A stretch of 64,000 nt of DNA, from the NCBI GenBank assembly GCA_030295235.1, contig AP026151.1, forward strand, positions 558,001 to 622,000. The letters are read 5' to 3'. The position numbers and the translations under genes were made by a program. This document shows, one piece after another, positions 55,774-64,000 of the stretch. Numbering within the stretch: the first letter of the stretch is position 1; each line of letters starts with the position of its first letter. The DNA comes from Fistulifera solaris. Its lineage: Eukaryota; Bacillariophyta; Bacillariophyceae; Naviculales; Stauroneidaceae. The notes beneath the pieces are model-generated. The model ran no database searches and was not told where the DNA came from. It saw nothing but the letters and a program-made list of their open reading frames with translations.

Positions 55774-58700
55774 ATGAAACTTTACCAAGCAAGCATTAGC
55801 ACTATTCTACTTACCTTCATTCGACTCGGAGCATTAGAGACATCGCAGGACGGCGGCGCGAGTCCTTTGGCAAACGGCGAATGGTCGGCAGAGTCCGCCG
55901 AGAAGGACCCCGTGTACGCTGACAAGGAGATTACGTTCTTTTCGAACTTTGGTGCTACGTCGAATCGCAACAAAAAGAAAGGTCGTTTGGATTGCGATTG
56001 GGATCATCCCGAAAAGGTCAAGCATTGTCCTCCGGCTGCGGTATCCCCATTTGTCGGCGGCGGTGGACCGCCTGGTGCTCCTCCCGAGGATGACGTGAGT
56101 TGCCTCCGCACTCCAAATCATTCGCTTTGTCGAGAATTGCACTTTGGCACAGAAACTGTTACAACATCCGAGACGAGCCGTGTTCTTGTCAATGGCAACA
56201 CCACTGATGAAACCGTGAAGATATCTATTAATGCGACACAGAACGTTTCGGAGACCGAGGATGCCCCGAACTCTTTTGTTGCAGAATTTCCGGTTGCTTT
56301 CGTCGCTACGGAAGCTCCGACTCGAGATGATTGCTACGGAAATATGTTTGACGGCCGCTTCTGCGCGTCCTCCATGCCTTCTGTAACCGAGGAGCCGACG
56401 ACAGAACCCAAAGCGATTCCTTCGCGCGGAAAACTCAAAGAACCAACACCGTCGGAACTTGGTAGTGATAGCGGTGAAGTGGAAATTCCGTCGGGAGACG
56501 ATTCAAATGCTGACCAGGGAGGAGCGAGAGTCCCTAAAGGTCACGTTGATAAACACGGCTCCGAGGTCCCTTCGCTTTCAAACGAACCAACTGCTATTCC
56601 TTCTGATTCTTTCAAGTACGACAGAGGTGGTGCAAAGTTGCCGACATTTGCGTTACCCGACCCGAGTGCCAGTCCCAGCACTATTCCGACAAACAATCCT
56701 ACTCCTTTCTCCAGTCCGACTCCTTCATCTGCCCCCACTAGATGCGAAGATCGTGTTGCGGGTACCTTGGAGCGTCAACCTGGAAACGAAGTTTGTGTCG
56801 AGGCGTCGCTAGCAGTGACGACAGTGTCTCGTACGCACGAAACTGTTTCGTTCTCTGTCAAGCAAAATTTCACTCAGAGTGCGTTAACATGGATCGCAAC
56901 GCAGTACGTTGGTGTCAATAGCATTGCTGCTTGCGACACTCAAAAAGATCTACCCGTTGGACAGTCATTGACCTACACCGCCGCTTGTGACGAGAATTTC
57001 TGGGCTCTTATCAACATTTACGTCCACGACGAAACGGCCAAGTCGGCCGCGTATGTTCCTGGCGAATGTTCGGTGGATCTGATAGATGGCGGTGCGTGCG
57101 CCTACACAATTCAATTGCCTTGTGATTGTTCGGGCCTTTCTTTGTCACCGCAATCGCCTACCCCGTCGCCCTACCTCAACGCCGTCGGGGCATCCTACAA
57201 CAACACGAAGTGACGAGCCGACTTTGAATTTATCTGAGATTCCTACGCCAGAAATGTCGGCTTTTCCGAGTTCAACACCATTTTTAGCACCTTCTAGTGG
57301 GCTCGGCGAAACACCAACCACGTTTCCCAGCACAAACCCAAGTGCCCTTTTAACCTCCAAGCCATCCGCAGTCAGCAACCAGCCAAGTTCAGAGCATAAG
57401 AAAGACCGTACAAAGCCTGGTGCTCCGACAAGTTCCACCTCGCAGCCTAGCTCCTTGCCAATCATCTTTTCTTCTGATTCGCTCTCCGACTTGCCAACCA
57501 GCGGTCCCTCGTACGAATCAGTGGAATTGGCATCTAAAGAGCCATCGCACGATCGTGGCGCTTTCCTATCTGCATTGCCTTCAATTGGACCCACATCGAA
57601 ACCAAGTCGACAGGCATCTCTTACACCTTCTGATAGCCCCTCGTCAACTCCAACTTCACTCCCCTCCATCGGTCCTACGGTAGTGCCATCTGAAAACGAC
57701 ATTCCGGAAATCATAACACTGCCGCCATTGCCGGTACCCACCGGAGCCTTGCCCTCCAGCAACCCATCGAACGAACCAACAATTCTTTCCAGCACAAATC
57801 CGAGTGGGAATCCATCAAATGAATTATCCGAGGTACCTTCCGCGACTCCCAGCAGAGAGCAAACGGAAATGCCGTCGATTAGATCAAGTAGCGGGCCGTT
57901 GGCTGAACCAAGTCTTAATCCATCAAAATCGCCAGTTGATTTATCTTCGGTACAGCCAACGAGCGGACCATCTATTCCTAGCTCCTATTACAGTGACAAC
58001 CCGACAATTGCAATGACGCAGCAGCCGGGTAGTAATCCCAGACTCCCACAATCGGCGGAACCTTTGGCTTTCAATACTAGGAGTCCAACGGAACAGAGAA
58101 GCCCACAGCCAACTGAAGAAGCGACTGCCAACTCTTCGGAGAAACCGCTTAGTAGTCCAAGCAACAGTCCTTACGAGAAGCCATCGTTTTCGCCTTCGAG
58201 TCCATCATCTAGCAATCCGTTCATACTTTCATCGGATGCTCCTCACGATCGGTATAACCGACGAGCCTAGTCCTGTCAAGTCCGATGAGCCTTCGGATTT
58301 TCCAAGCGGTCTACCTACCGGTAAACTCGGCTCAGAGCCGAGATCTGAATCAACATTAAGCCCATCTGCATCGCCTCGCAGCTCTTCCAGCTATGAACCG
58401 ACTCACCTGCCGACAGACCCACCACACGAGACTTTGAGTGATAATCCCAGTGATACTCCTAGCTCATTATCATCTGAGCCGACTACTAGTCCGCAAGCAC
58501 CAGCAAGTTCAGTGCCAATGGTCATAAGTGACTCGCCAAGCGATTTTCCCGCTTATATTGCCAGTGAACAGCCAGCTGCTGATTATAGTGACGAACCTTC
58601 GGTAGGACCGAGTGCACAACAAAGCGATATCCCTACTTTTCAACCCGACTTTTCAGGGAGAGAGTGCTCCGAGTGAAGTTCAGAGCTTTTCTCCTACTCG

Positions 58701-61700
58701 AACAATTCAACCGAGCGGAGTGCCAACCGTTTCATCTAGTGCAGTGCCGAACGTCCAACCTTCTTCGTTTCCCTCCATCAACGTATGCGAGGGACTATGA
58801 ACGAATCACTTTCAATGAAGATGGATTCGGCAATCCTATTGCAGCAGGATCTTTTGTGTCTATGCAATGGATGAATTATGGCTTCAAACTTAAAGCATTA
58901 GCGCGATCCGACAGCTCGGGTGGATACATGGAGAACGGTTGGCCGAGAATATTTGATACATTAAATCCGGGTACAGAGATCACTGGTACGCCTTCCTTAG
59001 CAGGTGATTTTGGCAACGTTCTCATTCTGCAACAGCAAAGAGACAAGGGTCAAGTGAAATGGCAAGCAAATGAGAACGGCGGAGTAATAGTTTTTGATTT
59101 TGAGGTCGCATCACGAGGCTTAAATCGTAGATATTGGACTCCACAATGTTGTAGAGAACGCTCAAATACAGCGTTGAAAAAGGGGACGGGCGTAGTAACC
59201 GAGTTTGACGTGACTTTCAAGGAGAAAAACGTTCCTGTCGTCCTACCGCTGAACGTTTTCAGTGTCAAAAGGTTGAAGTAAAAATGCAAGGACCCAGCCG
59301 TGACTTTCCTCAGCATTTGTTACGATAAAGGAGTTCGTCCGTCGACAACAATACCTGGAAACTTGTGGCCCACCGAACAGCCGAGTGTACCGCCAAGTTT
59401 TAGTCCAGCTCCCACCCGTTTGCCGACAACGACTCAGGTTCCAAGTATGATTCCAAGTTCAGTTCCGACTGCTGAGGGGGAAAAAGCACCCAGCGAGAAT
59501 CCAAGCATTTTCCCAACCTCTCACGTTTTGTTCCAACATCCGTGTCCTCTCAACTGCCAAGCATGTCAACCACGATTAGCCCAAGCTCTATGGAATCAGA
59601 TGCACCGGAGCAGCCAAGCGAATCCCCGACCACATTGCCAACTAGCAAACCGAGTAACAGTCCGAGCTATGAGCCTAATGCTGCTCCTAGCATTTTGCCG
59701 TCCGGGACGCCATCACTTTCTCCGACTTCACTCCCGAGCCTCGCACCCGTGTCTTCGCCTTCTTTTGCGCCAAGCAGTTTACCTTCTGTAGTCCCCACTC
59801 TTGATGACAGTACCTCACCAAGTTTGACGCCCACATCTGAGCCAACTAGCACTCCAAGCTCTTCACCCGTCAGCGAACCGAGCAGCAACCCCAGCATCAG
59901 TCCTTCATTGTCACCATCAGGTGCTCTGAGTTTAAGCCCTTCGGAAGAGCCAAGCTCAATTCCGTCGATAGATCCAAGCAGTGTTCCGTCTTCTCGACCT
60001 AGCAATGAGCCTAGTAACCTACCGAGCGTGTTTCCAAGTACCATACCGGCGCAAGAAGGTGAGAAAGCACCAAGCGAGACACCGAGTTCGACACCCACGG
60101 AGTCTACTGAACCCAGCAGCATTCCTACCCAGACCAGGAGTGCCAGTCCAAGCTTTGAACCGACCGCAGTGTTGTCAAGCGCACCAAGCACTAGTCCGAG
60201 TGCGTCTCCTTCTTTCTTGCCAAGTAATTCGCCACTTGTTACATTGTCTGAACCTCCGAGCGAGAAACCTTCTAAGAGACCAAGCTCGACCGACTACAGA
60301 GCCTTCTTTGACACCCACGATGGTACTTAGTCTTTTCCTAGCACAGCCCCTAGCTCGACACCCACCAATAAACAAAGCGCCCGACCCGACCATGGAGTTG
60401 TCGACGAATCCTTCTGCAAAGCCAAGTGTTGCTCCTTCTCTTACGCCAAGCACCTTTTTAAGCGGAGTACCAAGTTCCTTTCCCAGCATCGAACCAACTA
60501 GTCAATCGAGCTTGTCTCCAAGTGCCGAACCGACACAGGAAGGCGAGAAAGCTAAGCGAGCTACCGAGCGATGCACCGACAGAATCGTTGGCTCCCAGTA
60601 ATGCTCCTACTCAGCCACAAAGCGAGGAACCGAGCGTAACTCCCACAGGATCAGCAAGCGACGTACCGAGTCAACGGCCAACCTTTACTCCAACCAAACC
60701 AGAAGGTAAGTTTTAATTCGAATGCAGAGTAAGAAAATCCTTCTGTTTGACCCACATATCACACCGCATCCAGACCCATCGTCGGCACCTTCAGAGAGAC
60801 CGACTTCTCTTCCCAGTAGCCTCTCGGCTCCTCCTAGTTCCGGTCCTTCATCTTTGCCGTCGATCACACCATCTATCATTCCCAGTTCACATCCGATAAT
60901 GCTTGTTTCTGCCGAGCCTTCTATTTCTCCGACTTCCTTTAACTCACTTTCACCGACAACCATTCCTACGATGTCTCCGCTGTCGTCCTTCCCTTCAATC
61001 GAACCAACCAAAGAAGTGTCGAGTTTAAATGACCCGATATGCGTCCAAGTAGCTCGTCTAGAAGACACTTCAGTTGCACCGGATGGAAGCGGCATGTACA
61101 GTGGAAACCCGATTAGTGTATCCAAGCAAAAGGTTCAACAGTATCTTTTGTTGTTGAACAGACCTGGAAAGATGTTGGCTCTATTCGGGCTATTAGTGTC
61201 GCGTACGAGGACGTGGTATGCAATGTCCTCAGAATGTAAATGTCACTGAGCAATCCCCAGTGTACACTGCTCTTTGTGTCGATGGTGTTGCCGAAGTAGC
61301 ACTTTTCGTCAGCGATGAATCCTTCACCGGACTAACTGACATCTCGGACAGAGTCCCTGCTCTATGCACCAATTCTGCGGCAGACTTTGCTATGTTCATG
61401 TTCAGTGTCCCTTGCGACCCCTAACGATGAAACGTTTTGTGCGGAAGAAACAATGTGCCCTGAAACCTCCCCGTCAGAGATACCATCCTCAGCGCCCAGC
61501 AAGGATCAAAGCGAACTCAAGAGTACAAAGAGAAGTGAATCGTTGAGCAAAGCGCCAAGTAGTGCGACATCTGTGGAACCTTCATTTTCTCCGACTTCGG
61601 ATGCGCCTCGCATCTTCGAGGATCCCATATGCGTGCAAACGGCTCATATGGAAGCAACATCAGCCAAGGAAGACGGACCGTTTATATATTTCTCCATGCC

Positions 61701-63376
61701 TATCCGGATTCGATCCCAAAAAGAGACAGCTGTCACTTTCACCATTAAAAATACATGGACCGTCGATGACGTTGGAAGTCTGGATGACATTTATGCTGTA
61801 TTCGAAGGGACTGATAACGCCATGGTGTGCTCTCAGAATTCAGCTATTGTCGACTCCACGCAAGAGCTTACTGCTGTGTCGTCCGACGGCGTAGCCGACG
61901 TCATATTATTTATCACCGATGCGTCTTTTCGAGGGGGCACCAAAGCTCATCAATACTATCCCGTCCTTGTGTGAGAACTCGAATGATGAGGACACGGTTA
62001 TGTTTGCGTTTCGAATTCCGTGTGACCCAGATGACGAGTCGTTTTGCGACGAACATTTCCTTTCCTCTGAAACTGAAGCACTAGAGATAGCCAGCGCGTC
62101 TTCGGTCTCTTGCCAACAAGAGGCTCGCTTGGATAGTGATTCCATCGACAAGGGCAAGCCTGGCATGTATGAATCGAATCCTATCGTGATTGCTGATCAG
62201 CAGCCAACAAGCGTCTCTTTCAAGGTGAAGCAATCTTGGAGCACACCCGATGGAACTTTGGGTGCAATGAGCGTATACTACGAGAGTGCCGAAGATGAAT
62301 CGATGGTTTGTGATGAAATCACAAACATCCATCAAGAAAGTTCACTGTATGCTGCAAAATGCGTGGATGGCATTGCGGAGATTGCTATCTTCGTTCGTGA
62401 CGGTTCCTTTCAAGGGCTTATGGATGTGTCGACCACGATTCCACAAATGTGTTCGAAGGCTCGTGAATCTCCTTTTGGAAAACTCGCCGTATTCTTCTTT
62501 ACTATTCCGTGTGATCCTTCCGACGAAAGCTTCTGTATCAGCACCGGAGTCGACAGCAGTGAACCTCTCAGCCGGCAAATGCGCGACGATAAAGAAGACC
62601 ACATTGTCATTACATCCAATGAAATCATGTGTGGAACGATCCACGAGGAAACCTTTGAATCACCCGGTGATGCCTTGTCGTGGAAAAATGGAATCGAGTC
62701 GAGAAGCTGCAACGTTTGGCAATTTTCTGGGGCGGCTCGGCAGCGGCAATTCCGACGTTCAAAAAGTGTTTCGAATGCCCGTCGAAGCCAGCTCTGCTAC
62801 TATCCGATTCAAGCTATATGTGATCAACGGAGGATCCAACAAAGACACGCTGCAGTTCGGCATTCAGAATTCTTGGGTGAATCTCCGTTGACTTCCAACG
62901 AAACAAGATATCATCAAGATGAAAGCATTACACTTCGGGGAACGCGCGTACGACAAAGTCAGCTTCAGCAGTACTTTTCATCATGATTCGACGTATGACA
63001 TTGAAATCGTCGTTCCCAGACGATGGTGGGTGAATCACAAGAAAATTCTGTCCTTTGGATTCCGGTGCTTACAACGAATGACATTCACGTGGACGGTTAC
63101 GGAATTGATGACTTTACCATTGAAGTGGATTGCGGAACCCAACGCCGAGCGAAAAGTCTTTCGCATGAACCAAGCAAAGAAAGTGACAATTTTTATTATT
63201 GTCAGTCAGCGGATTACCCGTGCGGCCAAGACATGGTGAATGTTTGTCACTATTCCTCGCGACAGGGATATCAAACATTTTGCATCCCGGAACAGGATTC
63301 GGAAGTCCTTCGGTTTTACCGCAATGATTACTGCGGACCGTGCGTGAACTACTTTCGCGGAGACCCTCTTCATTAA
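55774..63376 (+). pseudogene. Giant secreted Pro/Ser/Thr-repeat protein, paralogue 2 (possibly decaying)
   Basis: Shorter tandem paralogue, about 2,500 codons. It has the same signal peptide (MKLYQASISTILLTFIRLG), Cys region (RLDCDWDHPEKVKHC), one GGAKLPTF copy and the first Cys module (56,730-57,140). PSxxPT repeats follow, interrupted by an extra globular domain (58,790-59,360). Then come more repeats, three further modules (61,030-61,440; 61,610-62,040; 62,090-62,520), the lectin-like domain and the Cys-rich end (YCQSADYPCGQD...RNDYCGPC). A 68-nt GT-AG intron is likely at 60,706-60,773 (TKPE joined to DPSSAPS). The frame changes at a dozen or more places, several times the density seen in paralogue 1, so it is marked as a possible pseudogene. 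If the changes are assembly errors it is an intact gene. Product role as for paralogue 1. Confidence 0.6.
58790..59360 (+). other. Extra globular domain unique to giant paralogue 2
   Basis: About 180 codons starting YERITFNEDGFGNPIAAGSF and containing MQWMNYGFKLKALARSDSS, GTPSLAGDFGNVLILQQ and NENGGVIVFDFEV. The layout (F.DG.G..I.AGS.V..QW..YG...; later G..LIxQ; later GG.I.FDF) resembles secreted beta-sandwich domains found near choice-of-anchor and PEP-type surface proteins of bacteria and algae (recalled, not searched). It is absent from paralogue 1. It sits directly inside the PSxxPT repeats. Confidence 0.55.
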
Positions 63377-63738
63377 CTGATATCATAAAAAATAAACGTA
63401 AAAGAATGCACTTCCTCATCAATCATGATTGCAATAATGGGCTTCATCGCGTTTGTCGACTTTTTGATTTTGACGCCGTCGTCGCAATGCGTCGTTGTTC
63501 ACAATAATGAGGTCTTGGTTTGCATATAAAGAAGTCAGTACCGGTCAGATTCGTAAATACACTCTTTAGCTCAAACCGTCCGTCAGTCGTTCGCAGTGAT
63601 GTTGGTGTCTCAAAAAAAAACTGACGTCGTTCGAGATTCAACCTGTCATCGCAACACGGAAGTTGTGGTGGGAGATTCACTCATTCCTTCGTCCCTTGGA
63701 TGAAAGGATAGATAGACTTTTCATTCCTTCTTATTATC
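63377..63738. other. Intergenic region
   Basis: About 360 bp between the end of the giant paralogue 2 and the next gene. No gene or clear motif recognised; presumably it holds the promoter of the downstream gene. Confidence 0.4.
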
Positions 63739-64000
63739 ATGGAGCTTCCGGCTGCTTTAACCTCGGTCCTCGACCAAGGACTCGAGTCGATCTATGGTCT
63801 TCGAGAAGTGTTCGAGCCGACCGTCGTCCTCGGTAAGACATTTCATTTGAGGAAGGCTCATTCTTTCGGCAGTTCGTTCTCACTCTCTCTCTCTCTCTAC
63901 AGTCCCTTCGTTTGTCACAACACACGTGCAAAACCTCGCCGACAGTATCGGATTCGATGTCGAAACACTCAATTACACACTCGGACTCTTCCTTTGCTAT
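63739..64000 (+). CDS. Possible membrane-bound O-acyltransferase, 5' partial end only
   Basis: Start of a gene running off the window. Exon 1 (63,739-63,832) begins MELPAALTSVLDQGLESIYG. A 70-nt intron (63,833-63,902, GTAAGA...CTCTCTCTCTACAG) with a strong CT tract joins it to VPSFVTTHVQNLADSIGFDV, and the visible part ends TLNYTLGLFLCY. The pattern of a short amphipathic N-terminus, then SIG/FDVETL and a hydrophobic helix, resembles the start of MBOAT lysophospholipid acyltransferases. Only about 64 residues are visible, before any catalytic residue, so the family call is weak while the gene itself is well supported by the splice. Confidence 0.4.
   Translation, partial: MELPAALTSVLDQGLESIYGLREVFEPTVVLGKTFHLRKAHSFGSSFSLSLSLYSPFVCHNTRAKPRRQYRIRCRNTQLHTRTLPLL

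Noticed and set aside
1-64000. tRNA, rRNA or other structured RNA genes
   Set aside because: None was recognised by eye. The only tRNA-like sequence is the short primer-binding site of the copia element. A covariance-model scan would be needed to be sure.

Overview
The window looks like nuclear DNA of a diatom, probably a pennate one. It carries a nucleus-encoded plastid ATP synthase gamma subunit, a precursor with the diatom plastid-import motif ASAF, a helicase-associated (HA) domain protein, a Ty1/copia element, spliceosomal introns mostly 59-81 nt long, and very long secreted proteins made of Pro-Ser/Pro-Thr repeats. Species cannot be named from the sequence alone.

Layout. 1-15,042 is ordinary gene-dense DNA: atpC (5' end missing), a histidine phosphatase, a dienelactone-hydrolase-like protein, a THP3/LENG8-type SAC3 protein, a bestrophin-like plastid channel, a small unknown gene, transportin, a nucleotide-sugar transporter and a short-chain dehydrogenase. 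15,911-30,400 is a tandem array of two alternating, distantly related unknown genes (here A and B) in the order A1-B1-A2-B2-A3-B3. A1 is split by a 6.35-kb copia retrotransposon on the minus strand with near-identical LTRs and a 5-bp target duplication. 30,676-40,061 is again ordinary: an EamA/DMT transporter, an unknown LRR-like protein, an HA-domain membrane protein, a phosphoglycerate-mutase-like phosphatase, an SV2-like transporter and a B-type mitotic cyclin. 42,332-63,376 holds two tandem, same-strand paralogues of a giant secreted Pro/Ser/Thr-rich protein (about 4,100 and 2,500 codons). The window ends in the first exons of a probable membrane-bound O-acyltransferase.

Quality warning. 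At least six conserved host genes (atpC, THP3-like, bestrophin, transportin, SV2-like, DMT) each show one single-base frame change, mostly at homopolymer runs, while protein similarity continues across it. The first giant gene has about four. This pattern is better explained by residual indel errors in a draft long-read assembly than by six independent pseudogenes, so coding spans are given across these points. The second giant paralogue has a dozen or more and may really be decaying.

Most interesting points: the alternating A/B array and its recent expansion; the giant repeat proteins with a higher-order repeat of about 0.75-0.9 kb, an EGEKAPSE-type punctuation motif and a reused Cys-containing module; and a cluster of TGACGT/ACGTCA elements upstream of the bestrophin gene that suggests CO2/cAMP-type control.
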